A stretch of DNA of 44,045 bases from Saprospiraceae bacterium (GCA_020437105.1 JAGQWR010000035.1:1-44045), one strand, 5' to 3'; counted from the stretch's first letter, positions 24,132 through 33,611 are shown. Made by a program: numbers and translations. The notes: generated by a model from the sequence alone, not told the origin.

Positions 24132-25568
24132 TTAATCGATTGTCAGCTCTCTTCCCAGGTAAAAATCCAGGATTTTCAAGTTGAACAAATATTGATATTT
24201 GGAGCGGATCAGCTCAATCTCTGACTGATCATTATTATTCTGCGCAGTGGTAAGCTCGAAGGTATTGATCGCACCAAGGTCAAATCGCTTCTGTGCATTG
24301 GCTAAGGAAGCTGATGCAGCCTCGAATGAACGTTGCGCAGCAGCATAGGTGCGTTCTGCAGCTGTTACATCATTTACAGCCCGCTGCACATCCGACATCA
24401 ACAATTGCTTGTTTAAATCTGCGGTAACCCGGGCATTCAATACGGCAATTTCTGCCCGTTGCTTCGAAATGCTGGCATTGGATGCATTGTAAATCGGGAT
24501 ATTAAGGCTTACACCGAGGTTTTGACCAAAATTATCACGCAACTGGGTTCCATAAGGACTATCCTCCCGAACGGGGAAAGGCTGCCCCAACTCTAATGAG
24601 GTTTCTGTACCGTCAGGAAACTTAACATCAACAGGCACAAAGACTACTGATTCCTCACCAGTTAACCGAGAGCCAAGACTCGACCAGTTGGTACTCATAT
24701 TTCCAAAAATATTTAAGGATGGGATTCCCAGGGAGCGGGCAATGCCAACGCCTTCTTCGGCTGCCTCCATTCGGTACTCATCTGCTTTTATTTGCGGTTG
24801 GGTGTTTAATGCGGCCAGGTAAACCTCGGTGGCATTAAATGTTTCAACCGCTGCTTTTTCCGGAACAACTACATTCGGACGTACGATCTCCAGTGGCTGT
24901 CCTAAGTCCATTTGGAGCAATTGACGCAGGGAGAGCAAGGCACTTGCCCGTGCATTCTCTGCCTGGATCAGGGTTTGTTCGTTGAGAGCGACCTGCGCCA
25001 GAATATCGAGGCGGTCATTTTCCGGCAACGATCCCGCCTTAATCAGTTTATCAGTTTGCTCCAGTTGCAATTGGGCTAAATTAAGCCGCTTCTTAGCAGC
25101 AGACATTTGCTCATCACCCAATAAAATCTGGAGATAAGCCGATGCGATTTGCAGGCTAAGGTCATTAAAGGCAGCATCAACATCATAGCGCGCTGCTTCC
25201 AGGGAGGCTTCCCCCTGTTTGACTGTATGGTTAATTCTTCCGCCATCATACAGGGTCATCCCTGCATTCAGCGAAAAACTATTATACCCGATAGACTGGG
25301 AGCGGAAGGTGTTGGTAGTCGGATCAATGGTATATCCAAATTGAGCACCAACGGAAGTCTGACCATTTAGAGAGGGCAATCGACTCAGGCGGTTGCGCTG
25401 ATTAACAAGAGCTGCATCCTCCAGAAAATATTCGGCACGCTCCAGGTTCAAATTATTCTCTCGGGCGTATTCGATACATTTTCTTAAATCCCATGGCCCT
25501 TGCTGAGCCAGGAGTGGCATACTTACAATGGTGAGTACAAACGTGTAGAAAATAGCTTTCAATCGCAT
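24132..25568 (-). CDS. TolC-family outer membrane efflux protein
   Basis: A 478-residue protein starting at the ATG at 25568, which gives a clean signal peptide (MRLKAIFYTFVLTIVSMPLLAQQ); the frame extends to 25631, but that would put it behind a non-secretory leader. Two OEP repeats are visible, each with long coiled-coil helices. DLRKCIEYARENNLNLERAE starts the first and is the usual family signature. It forms the outer-membrane exit channel for the adaptor encoded next. Together they probably export a small molecule or peptide; no substrate can be assigned. Confidence 0.9.
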   Translation of the reverse strand: MRLKAIFYTFVLTIVSMPLLAQQGPWDLRKCIEYARENNLNLERAEYFLEDAALVNQRNRLSRLPSLNGQTSVGAQFGYTIDPTTNTFRSQSIGYNSFSLNAGMTLYDGGRINHTVKQGEASLEAARYDVDAAFNDLSLQIASAYLQILLGDEQMSAAKKRLNLAQLQLEQTDKLIKAGSLPENDRLDILAQVALNEQTLIQAENARASALLSLRQLLQMDLGQPLEIVRPNVVVPEKAAVETFNATEVYLAALNTQPQIKADEYRMEAAEEGVGIARSLGIPSLNIFGNMSTNWSSLGSRLTGEESVVFVPVDVKFPDGTETSLELGQPFPVREDSPYGTQLRDNFGQNLGVSLNIPIYNASNASISKQRAEIAVLNARVTADLNKQLLMSDVQRAVNDVTAAERTYAAAQRSFEAASASLANAQKRFDLGAINTFELTTAQNNNDQSEIELIRSKYQYLFNLKILDFYLGRELTID

Positions 25569-25744
25569 AACAAATTGCGTTTTGGGTGATTCGGGTAAAA
25601 GCTGATGTGGACAGCTATAAACCGCATACAATAGTAATACACCGACCAGGGATCAGCGAATTTTTTATATCAACCTTTGTCTGTGGCAGATAAATGACCA
25701 GAAAAGCCAGTTTGGAGCATTTTTTCAAAACAGATCCATGTGCA

Positions 25745-27028
25745 TCAGGATCTCGACGTTATTGTTTTACTGGCGACCAATCGATCATACCTTCCACCAA
25801 AAGGTCGGTAATAAATCAAAATAGTATATTCATTATTAGCCTCAAACCAGCTTCCTTCTGTTTCCGATATATCAGGTTTTCCATCTTTGCCTACAATCAC
25901 ATATTCGTAATCATAGAATCCCTGTTTTAATAAAACTTCTGTTAGATATACTTCCTTTTGCCGGTTATAGACCATCTTAAATCTGGGCTGCAAGCGCCAT
26001 TCAGTCATAGCCCCGTACAAATAAACATCAGATTCATAATATTCTGTGGAACTCTGCAGCGAAAAGAGCACGTTGGCATAATCTGATTGGAGGTCCCTGT
26101 CCCTGAAATCGCTCGTACCAATCACAAAGCGACCGTTGATATCCGAAATGTCCAGATAATAGGAACGTAAGCGTTTTTCATCGGTAATGAGGGTAACGTC
26201 ATACCCATCCTCGTAGAGCTCTACTGTATAAATCAGGTCATCCGGATATTTAAATGAGCGCAAATCTGCCCAGCGAAATTCTTTTCCTGCCTCAAAAACG
26301 ATTTTATCCTGATAATCAAAAAATAGTTCCTTTTGACGGGCAAACCGGGGCTCAATGCCTTGAATAGCATTATCCCAACGGCCATTTTGCAATACAGTCG
26401 CTTTAATTTCCGCCTGTGGAGACCGTACATCAACATCCGGAAAAAATACGGCAAAATCTAACTCCTGATGAGAATCTGACTTACTGACCATCGCCGTTCT
26501 GACCATTTGGGGAGCAACGACCATAATAGGCTCCACAACCATGAACCGGCGGGTAATGACCAACCTTTTTTCATTCTCATCCTCATATACCTTCAACAAA
26601 TAATTGCCGGAAATATTAAAATCAAAATCCCGATTCGGAAAACTGAGGTAATAGTGTACAAAGGGGGTGGCCGTACCTATGGAGTATTCATACTGATCAA
26701 TATAACTTTCCGTAAACCCATTGATATATTCCGTTTCGGTCAGATTGGAGGGTGTCCAATCTGCATTGCAGTGCACAAAGCTATAAGTGTAGGTTTTCAC
26801 CTGATCATCGAGATCATCAAATGTAAAATACAACTGGGTATTTGCCCGGAGATTAATGATCGGATTGCTCAATACCAAACCACTGACAAAAAACTGTACG
26901 GAATGAATATTGTCCACATAAACACGATCATCATATTTCAACGCTTCATCCTGGGCTTTCGCCGAAAGGCAAAAAAGGAGCAAAACCGGAATTAGATAAA
27001 AAAAGGAGACACATCTTGAATTCAACAT
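25745..27028 (-). CDS. type IX secretion system plug protein (DUF5103)
   Basis: A 427-residue secreted or periplasmic protein with signal peptide MLNSRCVSFFYLIPVLLLFC... cut near LSAKA-Q. It matches the DUF5103 family, known as the plug that closes the SprA translocon of the T9SS. Family features are the early DDRVYVDNIHSVQFF segment and several aromatic-rich beta domains. It supports a T9SS in this organism, in line with the decayed sorting domains at 36828-37008 and 38702-38800. Its ATG overlaps the TAA of the upstream DNA glycosylase gene by one base (TAATG), so the two are probably translationally coupled despite unrelated roles. Confidence 0.8.
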   Translation of the reverse strand: MLNSRCVSFFYLIPVLLLFCLSAKAQDEALKYDDRVYVDNIHSVQFFVSGLVLSNPIINLRANTQLYFTFDDLDDQVKTYTYSFVHCNADWTPSNLTETEYINGFTESYIDQYEYSIGTATPFVHYYLSFPNRDFDFNISGNYLLKVYEDENEKRLVITRRFMVVEPIMVVAPQMVRTAMVSKSDSHQELDFAVFFPDVDVRSPQAEIKATVLQNGRWDNAIQGIEPRFARQKELFFDYQDKIVFEAGKEFRWADLRSFKYPDDLIYTVELYEDGYDVTLITDEKRLRSYYLDISDINGRFVIGTSDFRDRDLQSDYANVLFSLQSSTEYYESDVYLYGAMTEWRLQPRFKMVYNRQKEVYLTEVLLKQGFYDYEYVIVGKDGKPDISETEGSWFEANNEYTILIYYRPFGGRYDRLVASKTITSRS

Positions 27029-27657
27029 TAAAATTTGTATTTCGTTTCTGCTTTACTACACCAGGGATTGCCTTTGATGCGAAAGCGCCAAGGCCAATGT
27101 GCACACTCCGTTGCATAAGCAACGCCCACTCTGGGACTGGCAAGTATTTCAGATTCCTTTATATTTTTTCCCCGATCTTCAATCCAGATCCGGGCGTTTC
27201 CACTAAAGAGACAATGTGCATTCGCTTTGGTTGTAATACCCAATGCCTGAGTCATAACGCCTGGCCCGGCTGTTAATTGTGGTTTTTCAACCTGGAATCC
27301 CCGCCGTTTCATCATAAGTGGGATGCCATCAACCGGCTCTACTGCCCGGATCAACACAGCACTGGCACTTCCCTCCGTTCCGGTCACGACATTAAACAGG
27401 TGGTGAATTCCATAACAAAGATAAACATAGGAATACCCTCCCGGCATAAACATAACCTCCGTTCTGGGAGTTCGTTTATTTTGATAGGCATGACAGGCCT
27501 TATCATCCGGTGCCCGGTAGGCTTCGACTTCCACTATTTTACCCGCTGTCAAGCCGCCTTCCATGTCGGTCACCAGAAACTTCCCCAATAACTCCCTGCT
27601 AATCTGCACGACATCAGGCCTTTGGTAGAAATCCGTATGTAGAACAAGATTGGTCAT
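27028..27657 (-). CDS. mpg: 3-methyladenine DNA glycosylase (MPG/AAG family)
   Basis: A 209-residue base-excision repair enzyme that removes alkylated purines. Motifs are LGKFLV at the N terminus, GKIVEVEAYRAPDDKACHA with the catalytic Glu and following Asp/His, TPRTEVMFMPGGYSYVYLCYG, and RAVEPVDG. Other in-frame starts at 27675 and 27714 run toward the repeat array; MTNLVLHTDFYQ at 27657 is the natural start. It is separated from radA by octamer repeat locus 2 and overlaps the T9SS plug gene by one base. Confidence 0.92.
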   Translation of the reverse strand: MTNLVLHTDFYQRPDVVQISRELLGKFLVTDMEGGLTAGKIVEVEAYRAPDDKACHAYQNKRTPRTEVMFMPGGYSYVYLCYGIHHLFNVVTGTEGSASAVLIRAVEPVDGIPLMMKRRGFQVEKPQLTAGPGVMTQALGITTKANAHCLFSGNARIWIEDRGKNIKESEILASPRVGVAYATECAHWPWRFRIKGNPWCSKAETKYKF

Positions 27658-27679
27658 TTGGTTCGCCTGTACCATTGAA

Positions 27680-27790
27680 GAATTAATAAGTTTGAATTTT
27701 GAATGAAGTCCCACTAACTCACTAACTCACTAACTCACTAACTCACAGGACCACAGGACCACAGGACCACTGGACCACTGCCCCCCCCCC
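27680..27790. repeat. composite octamer repeat array, locus 2, with C10 tract
   Basis: Read on the minus strand: a G10 run (27790-27781), then four GTGGTCCT-type units (two with A at an end), four GTGAGTTA units, then GTGGGACT and an AT-rich stretch containing ATTCAAAATTCAAACTT. That is the same order of elements as in locus 1 (GTGGTCCT block, GTGAGTTA block, AT-rich module), inverted relative to the chromosome. It fills the gap between the radA stop and the DNA glycosylase start. Confidence 0.9.
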
Positions 27791-27803
27791 TAACCATCGG
27801 GCC

Positions 27804-29180
27804 CTACAACCCAAACACCTCATCCAATAATTCTTCCAGTCGGCTCACCATTGAAATTCGGATTTTATAGCGCGAAACGTCGAGGCCCTTAGCATTGTAT
27901 TTGGAGATGAAAATACGGGAGAACCCGAGACGATCTGCTTCCTGGATGCGCTGCTCTGCGCGGGTGACTGCACGGATCTCGCCGCTCAGTCCGATCTCTC
28001 CGGCAAAACAGTAACTATGGGGCACAGGGATGTCGTGCAGAGAGGATATCAAAGCACAAACTACAGCCATATCAATAGCGGGATCCGAGACACGGATGCC
28101 TCCTGCGATATTCAGGAATACATCATTTTGCGCAAAGGGAAGCTGACAGCGTTTTTCCAAAACAGCCAGGAGCATCCCCATACGGCGGAGATCAAAACCG
28201 GTGGCGGTTCGTTGTGGGTTGCCATAAACTGCCGAACTAACCAATCCCTGTGTTTCGATGAGCATGGGGCGCATACCTTCCATCGTGGCTCCGACTGCAC
28301 TGCCACTCAGATCTTCGTCTTTTTGAGCCAACAATAATTCGGATGGATTGGAAACTTCGCGTAAGCCATCGGCCTGCATCTCATAAATTCCCATTTCATC
28401 GGTTGAGCCAAATCGGTTTTTCAATGTTCGGAGAATGCGGTAGGAATAATGTCGATCCCCTTCAAATTGAAGAACCGTGTCAACAATGTGCTCCAATAAC
28501 TTTGGTCCGGCAATGGATCCCTCTTTATTGATATGGCCAATCAAAAATACCGGAATGCCCGTTTCCTTGGCAAAACGCTGCATCTCTCCGGCAGTCTCCC
28601 GCACCTGGGTGATACTTCCGGGAGTAGATTCCAGAAAAGGCGAACTCAGGGTTTGAATGGAATCAATTACTACAAAATCAGGCTGCAGGTCTTTGGCGTG
28701 CTTGAGAATTTTTTCGGTATTGGTTTCGGTCAGGATATAACATTCCTCGCGGGGTGGACCGATACGATCAGCCCGCATTTTTATCTGCTCCTCACTTTCT
28801 TCTCCCGATACATAGAGCACCCGGATATCGGCACGCACTGCCGCTTGTAGCATGAGTGTGGACTTTCCGATTCCAGGTTGGCCGCCAATTAGTACGATTG
28901 ATCCCGGTACAATGCCACCACCTAAAACTCGCACCAGTTCGCCATCCGAAATAAGCAGACGGCTGATCCCTTTGGCTATAATTTGGGGTAGCGGAATCGG
29001 CTTATTTCCCTGCTTGGGATTATCCCTCCAGGTTTCTGGTCTGCTTTCCCGGGTCCCGGGCTTGGAGACAATTTCCTCCTGATAGGTATTCCACTCCCCA
29101 CAACTGGTACACTTTCCCTCCCATCGCGGAGATTGATTGCCACAATTTGAGCAGATATAAACGGTTTTAATTTTACTCAC
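27804..29180 (-). CDS. radA: DNA repair protein RadA
   Basis: A 458-residue RecA-related branch-migration helicase. The N-terminal zinc finger is CSNCGNQSPRWEGKCTSCGEW (Cys10, 13, 24, 27), Walker A is GGQPGIGKSTLM (99-110), LKNRFGST contains the RadA-specific KNRFG motif, and the C terminus is the Lon-like domain with PLLFAQNDVF-type and GEIGLSGEIRAV segments. Length is normal. It is divergent from metG across a ~500-bp gap. A possible minus-strand -7 element TATTTTTG lies at 29259-29266. Confidence 0.96.
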   Translation of the reverse strand: MSKIKTVYICSNCGNQSPRWEGKCTSCGEWNTYQEEIVSKPGTRESRPETWRDNPKQGNKPIPLPQIIAKGISRLLISDGELVRVLGGGIVPGSIVLIGGQPGIGKSTLMLQAAVRADIRVLYVSGEESEEQIKMRADRIGPPREECYILTETNTEKILKHAKDLQPDFVVIDSIQTLSSPFLESTPGSITQVRETAGEMQRFAKETGIPVFLIGHINKEGSIAGPKLLEHIVDTVLQFEGDRHYSYRILRTLKNRFGSTDEMGIYEMQADGLREVSNPSELLLAQKDEDLSGSAVGATMEGMRPMLIETQGLVSSAVYGNPQRTATGFDLRRMGMLLAVLEKRCQLPFAQNDVFLNIAGGIRVSDPAIDMAVVCALISSLHDIPVPHSYCFAGEIGLSGEIRAVTRAEQRIQEADRLGFSRIFISKYNAKGLDVSRYKIRISMVSRLEELLDEVFGL

Positions 29181-29324
29181 CTGGTCCTATTCTTTAGTTT
29201 GTAAGTTAAGTAACATCATGTTTACGTCAAAATAACACAAAAAGCAGTCCGTTCGCCTCAAAAATATATTTGTTGCTACAATGAAATTAAAGATTTTTAT
29301 ATTTTTGCCCGGTCAGGAGGCAAA

Positions 29325-29405
29325 ATGGTTTTCAAATTCCTCCAAAAAAAAAGGGAATCAATTCCTATTATTTTTTTAGCTTGTGGTCAGTTATTCGTAA
29401 CTTGA
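29325..29405 (+). CDS. possible 26-residue peptide with strong RBS
   Basis: ATG at 29325, 5 nt after AGGAGG (29315-29320), an unusual strength of Shine-Dalgarno for this phylum. It would give a basic N terminus (MVFKFLQKKRESIP) and a hydrophobic tail (IIFLACGQLFVT). GGAGG could pair with CCTCC just inside the frame (about 29339-29343), hiding the ribosome site. Too short to judge from sequence alone; it may be chance. Confidence 0.2.
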   Translation: MVFKFLQKKRESIPIIFLACGQLFVT

Positions 29406-29490
29406 CTATCAGAATGAGTTCAAACAGTCAACTTTTAGACTGTCAAGAATATTTATGTAGATTGTTTTCATTTGGTTTTTTGGGGTTATA

Positions 29491-29530
29491 CAGGGTACTT
29501 CGAATTTCGAAAGTGCCCTGTTTTAGTTTT
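29491..29530 (+). terminator. terminator-like hairpin upstream of metG
   Basis: CAGGGTACTTCGA (29491-29503) pairs with the reverse strand of TCGAAAGTGCCCTG (29507-29520), with one G-U pair and one bulged A, followed by TTTTAGTTTT. It could end a short transcript begun near 29310, and would insulate metG from it. Confidence 0.5.
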
Positions 29531-29620
29531 ATAAACTTTCTAATCCATCCCTCTTCCAGGAACTTTTCTCCATCTTTTCATATTGCTTTCTAAGGCAACC
29601 TGCCTTCCCCGACAATAACT

Positions 29621-29628
29621 TATCTTCG
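29621..29628 (+). promoter_or_regulatory. candidate metG promoter (-7 element)
   Basis: TATCTTCG followed by CA differs by one base from the strong Bacteroidota -7 form TATCTTTGCA, 48 nt upstream of the metG ATG. No clear -33 element is seen. Confidence 0.4.
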
Positions 29629-29676
29629 CATCCGGAATAAACCACTTTGGTTTGAGTATAAATGGATAGTTACTGA

Positions 29677-31800
29677 ATGAAAAGTTCTAAACGATACTTA
29701 TTGACTTCTGCCCTGCCCTATGCCAATGGGGCCTTACACCTGGGCCATTTAGCCGGCGCATACTTGCCGGCAGATGTTTATGCACGTTATTTGCGCTTAC
29801 GCGGAAGGGATATTGTATTCGTCTGCGGATCAGATGAGCATGGTGCGGCAATTACCATGCGGGCAAAAAAAGAAGGTATAAATCCACAGGAGATCATAGA
29901 TAAATACCATACGCTCAACAAAAGCACTTTTGAAAAACTGGGGATATCCTTTGATTATTACCATCGCACCAGCTCAGATTTGCACAAGCAGACTGCACAG
30001 GAGTTTTTCCTAAAACTGTACGAGCAGGGCGATCAATTTGAAGAGCATACCAGTGCCCAGTATTACGACGAGGAGTTTGATCAATTTCTGGCTGACCGCT
30101 ATATCAAAGGTACCTGTCCAAAATGCGGATATGAGGAAGCTTACGGCGATCAGTGTGAAAACTGCGGTTCTGCGCTATCCCCCACCGAGTTGATCAATCC
30201 GGTTTCTACCATAAGTGGCAATAACCCGGTTCTACGGGAAACCAAACACTGGTATTTCAAACTCGATAAACACGAGGAATGGCTGCGGGAGTGGATTGCA
30301 GATGGCACCATTAACGGAAAAGTACACCACGATGCCAAAGCATGGAAAAAACATGTTGTTGGTCAGTGCCTTTCCTGGCTGGATAGTGGATTACAACCCC
30401 GGTCAATTACCCGGGATCTGGACTGGGGTATCCCGGTACCGCTTCCGGATGCGGAGGGTAAAGTGCTCTATGTCTGGTTTGATGCGCCAATCGGCTACAT
30501 CTCTGCAACCAAACAATGGGCGCTCGATAATGATAAAAACTGGGAAGACTACTGGAAAGGAGGGGATGACCTGGAGCTGATCCATTTTATTGGAAAGGAT
30601 AATATTGTTTTCCATTGTATTGTTTTTCCTGCCATGCTCCAGGCACATGGCGAATACAATCTGCCAATCAATGTCCCTGCCAATCAATTTCTCAATTTTG
30701 AAGGGCAAAAATTTTCTAAATCGCGCGGTTGGGGTATTGAGCAGCATGAATACCTGGAAGCTTTCAGGGATTTCCCTAACAAAGAGGATGCCTTGCGCTA
30801 TGCGCTCATCCGGAATATGCCTGAAAACCGGGACAGCGATTTTAAATGGGATGAATTCATCGATTTCCATGATAAAGAACTGGCAGATAATCTCGGCAAT
30901 TTTCTAAACCGTATATCCGTACTAACTGTCAAGTATTATGAAGGGGCAGTCCCTCTGGCCGGTAGTCGCTGGCCCGCACCACTGGCAGAAGTCGGCACCC
31001 TGCTCGACAAATGGGTAGAGGAACTGGAAGGTTTTAGTTTTAAAGCTGCCTGCCAATTAGTAATGGAAATCTCCTCTGCCGGCAACACCTTTTTGCAGGA
31101 TGTTTCGCCCTGGAAAATATGGAAGGATGACCCTGAAAACCAACAGGTAAAAGACTGTCTGTTTAGCTGCCTGCAAATTGCCGGCTTGCTCAGTATCATT
31201 ATATCGCCTTTTACTCCGGCTACAGCCGAAAAAATTCGGACAATCCTGGGGCTGCCTACACTCCAAAATGGAGATCTGGAGCTGGCAATTCAATCCTGGA
31301 AAGATCAACTGCCTTTGTTGCCCTCCGGGCATTTAATCGGAGAACCGGAGATTCTATTTGCTAAGATCAACAACAAAAAAGATACGAGTCTGCTGGCTAT
31401 TGTGGAAAAGCAAAAAGAACAACTACAGGTGATTCTTGAAGAGGAAAGTCAGAAAGAACAAGCGCCCCTAAAAGAGCTCATCAATTTTGATGATTTCAGC
31501 AAACTGGATCTGCGCACAGGTACAATCATATCCTCAGAGAAAGTGCCCAAAGCCAATAAGCTGCTCAAACTGGAAGTGGATCTGGGATTTGAAAAGCGCA
31601 CCATTGTATCCGGTATTGCTGAATACTTTGAAGCCGACAAGATCGTTGGAAAAAGGGTTTTACTGGTAGCCAATCTGGCACCCAGAAAACTGAAAGGCAT
31701 TGAATCTCAGGGCATGATCCTGATGGCCGAAAATGAAAAAGGAGAACTCGGCTTTGTCAGTCCGCCGGAAGGCTGGCCAGAAGGGTTTCCGGTTCGATAA
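29677..31800 (+). CDS. metG: methionyl-tRNA synthetase
   Basis: A 707-residue class I synthetase charging tRNA-Met. It has the HIGH-type motif in YANGALHLGHLAGAYLP, a zinc knuckle CPKCGYEEAYGDQCENCG, KFSKSRGWGI as the KMSKS loop, an anticodon-binding helical domain, and a C-terminal OB-fold tRNA-binding domain (FSKLDLRTGTIISSEKVPKA to the end), which often makes the enzyme dimeric. Length is normal for the long form. It is followed 17 nt later by lnt. Confidence 0.97.
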   Translation: MKSSKRYLLTSALPYANGALHLGHLAGAYLPADVYARYLRLRGRDIVFVCGSDEHGAAITMRAKKEGINPQEIIDKYHTLNKSTFEKLGISFDYYHRTSSDLHKQTAQEFFLKLYEQGDQFEEHTSAQYYDEEFDQFLADRYIKGTCPKCGYEEAYGDQCENCGSALSPTELINPVSTISGNNPVLRETKHWYFKLDKHEEWLREWIADGTINGKVHHDAKAWKKHVVGQCLSWLDSGLQPRSITRDLDWGIPVPLPDAEGKVLYVWFDAPIGYISATKQWALDNDKNWEDYWKGGDDLELIHFIGKDNIVFHCIVFPAMLQAHGEYNLPINVPANQFLNFEGQKFSKSRGWGIEQHEYLEAFRDFPNKEDALRYALIRNMPENRDSDFKWDEFIDFHDKELADNLGNFLNRISVLTVKYYEGAVPLAGSRWPAPLAEVGTLLDKWVEELEGFSFKAACQLVMEISSAGNTFLQDVSPWKIWKDDPENQQVKDCLFSCLQIAGLLSIIISPFTPATAEKIRTILGLPTLQNGDLELAIQSWKDQLPLLPSGHLIGEPEILFAKINNKKDTSLLAIVEKQKEQLQVILEEESQKEQAPLKELINFDDFSKLDLRTGTIISSEKVPKANKLLKLEVDLGFEKRTIVSGIAEYFEADKIVGKRVLLVANLAPRKLKGIESQGMILMAENEKGELGFVSPPEGWPEGFPVR

Positions 31801-31817
31801 TAAATAAAAGCAGGAAG

Positions 31818-33611
31818 GTGCAAAGAACTACCAGACTATTACTGGCCACCGGCCTGACGCTGGCCACGATTGCCTCAGCCTTTTGGATGATTCATTTGCA
31901 CCAGGAGGAAAAACTTTGGGGTCATTGGCCTTTGGTGCTCTTCCTGAGTGGCTGGCTTAGTGTATTTTTCTGGACAGCCCGACGGAGTCTGGCCGATCAA
32001 CAAGGTCTGAGGTGGTTTGGACTGGCAAGTGCTTCTGCTGTGCTTTTATCGCTTGGATTTCCGCCTTTGACATCGACACCGCTGATGTTTCTCGGGTTTG
32101 TTCCCTTGTATTGGCTGTTGAAGGAGATTCCGCTGGTAGTTTCCGAAAAACCGCGTAAGCTCCTGTTCCGATACAGCTATCACCTCTTTGTGGTTTGGAA
32201 TATCCTAACCACTTACTGGGTTGCAAATACCGCTTTTATTGCTGGTGTGCTGGCTATTTTTGTGAATGCACTCTTTATGTGTGTGCCGCTTTTGCTGGCC
32301 GCCTGGACGATCAAACACATGCCAAAATTTGGCATCCTGACCTTTATTGCCTACTGGATCTCCTTTGAGTATTTACATCTTCGCTGGGAAATCAGCTGGC
32401 CCTGGCTCACCCTGGGCAATGCCTTTGCCGAGCATCCGGCCTGGGTACAATGGTATTCTTACACGGGCGTATTTGGGGGTTCTCTCTGGATATTGCTGGC
32501 CAATTGGCTGTTTTTTGAATTTTTATGGAAAGGCAGATCTGGCACAAAAACGACCTTATTCCCAGCACTCAGTAAGTTGAGTTTGCTCATTTTTCTGCCG
32601 ATAATCCTCTCGCTGGTTCAATACTACCGCTTCGACCCGGAAGCCGGCAAAGGAGTGGAAGTCGTTGTGGTACAACCCAATTTTGAGCCACATTACCAGA
32701 AGTTTGATTCTCCGGAGGAATTTCAAAAAGATCGTTTTTTGAGTCTCGCCCAGGAAGCCCTCACTGAAAACACCGATTACCTGGTCTTCCCGGAAACGAG
32801 CTTTGGGCCAATCCTCGATGAGCAACTCGGACAGGAACCAATTACCAAGTCCCTCCAAGCATTTATTGATGGATATCCGAAACTTAAACTTATCAGTGGA
32901 TTAACGCTCTACCATATTTTCCGGGACGGCGAAACACCCTCAGCAGCGGCTCGGCAGCGGGTACTCGGAACCGGCAATGTGATGGAATATGAAATGCTGA
33001 ATGCCGCGGTGCAGTTTAGCTCCGGACAAACAGAAACTACGATCTACAAAAAATCGAAGCTGGTACCCGGCGCCGAATTCCTCCCCTATCGGAAATTATT
33101 GTTTTTCCTGGAACCTGTTGTCGAAAAGCTGGAAGGCAGCATGGCTGGCTACGGAATGCAGGAAAAACGTACTGCTTTTACCTCCCTGGACGGACAAAAC
33201 GCGGTAGGTCCAGCCATTTGCTACGAATCTATTTACGGAGAATATTATGCGGGGTATGTGCGTGCCGGCGCAAATATGACCTTCATTATGACCAATGATG
33301 GATGGTGGGACAATACAGCCGGCCATAAACAGCACCTGAAATACGCTTCCCTGCGCGCGATTGAGACACGCAAACCCATTGCGCGCTCTGCCAATACCGG
33401 AATTTCCGGTTTTGTGAACGCGCGAGGTGATATCCAACAAGCCACCGAATATGGCGTGGAAGCGGCTGTCAACGGCACGATATATCCCAATGACATCGAA
33501 ACCTTTTATGAATGGCACGGTGACTTGATCGGCCGGATAGCCGTCTTTTTGACCATTATTTTTTTACTAAACGGACTGGTCAAAAAGCTAACACCGAAAA
33601 AAGAAGCCTAG
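31818..33611 (+). CDS. lnt: apolipoprotein N-acyltransferase
   Basis: A 597-residue inner-membrane enzyme that N-acylates the lipid-modified cysteine of lipoproteins. About seven membrane segments in the first ~270 residues are followed by a carbon-nitrogen hydrolase domain. The catalytic Glu, Lys and Cys are seen in VFPETSFGP, YKKSKLVPGAEFLPY and AICYESIYGEYY. A C-terminal helix anchors it. The start is GTG at 31818. It is convergent with the TPR gene: the two stop codons overlap by four bases. Confidence 0.93.
   Translation: MQRTTRLLLATGLTLATIASAFWMIHLHQEEKLWGHWPLVLFLSGWLSVFFWTARRSLADQQGLRWFGLASASAVLLSLGFPPLTSTPLMFLGFVPLYWLLKEIPLVVSEKPRKLLFRYSYHLFVVWNILTTYWVANTAFIAGVLAIFVNALFMCVPLLLAAWTIKHMPKFGILTFIAYWISFEYLHLRWEISWPWLTLGNAFAEHPAWVQWYSYTGVFGGSLWILLANWLFFEFLWKGRSGTKTTLFPALSKLSLLIFLPIILSLVQYYRFDPEAGKGVEVVVVQPNFEPHYQKFDSPEEFQKDRFLSLAQEALTENTDYLVFPETSFGPILDEQLGQEPITKSLQAFIDGYPKLKLISGLTLYHIFRDGETPSAAARQRVLGTGNVMEYEMLNAAVQFSSGQTETTIYKKSKLVPGAEFLPYRKLLFFLEPVVEKLEGSMAGYGMQEKRTAFTSLDGQNAVGPAICYESIYGEYYAGYVRAGANMTFIMTNDGWWDNTAGHKQHLKYASLRAIETRKPIARSANTGISGFVNARGDIQQATEYGVEAAVNGTIYPNDIETFYEWHGDLIGRIAVFLTIIFLLNGLVKKLTPKKEA

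Larger units (their letters stand above)
29181..29676. other. radA-metG intergenic region
   Basis: This 496-bp divergent gap has no long gene. It contains -7-like elements on both strands around 29259-29307 (TATATTTG and TATTTTTG on plus, TATTTTTG on minus). It also holds a very short open frame with a strong Shine-Dalgarno (29325-29405), a hairpin with T-rich tail (29491-29530) and the metG promoter candidate at 29621. The layout suggests a short independent transcript of about 210 nt on the plus strand. Confidence 0.5.

Noticed and set aside
26507..26995. 162-codon plus-strand open frame
   Set aside because: It lies wholly opposite the T9SS plug gene, has no family features and no leader; antisense shadow.
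29381..29593. 70-codon plus-strand open frame upstream of metG
   Set aside because: It spans the terminator-like hairpin, has no leader and no conserved features.
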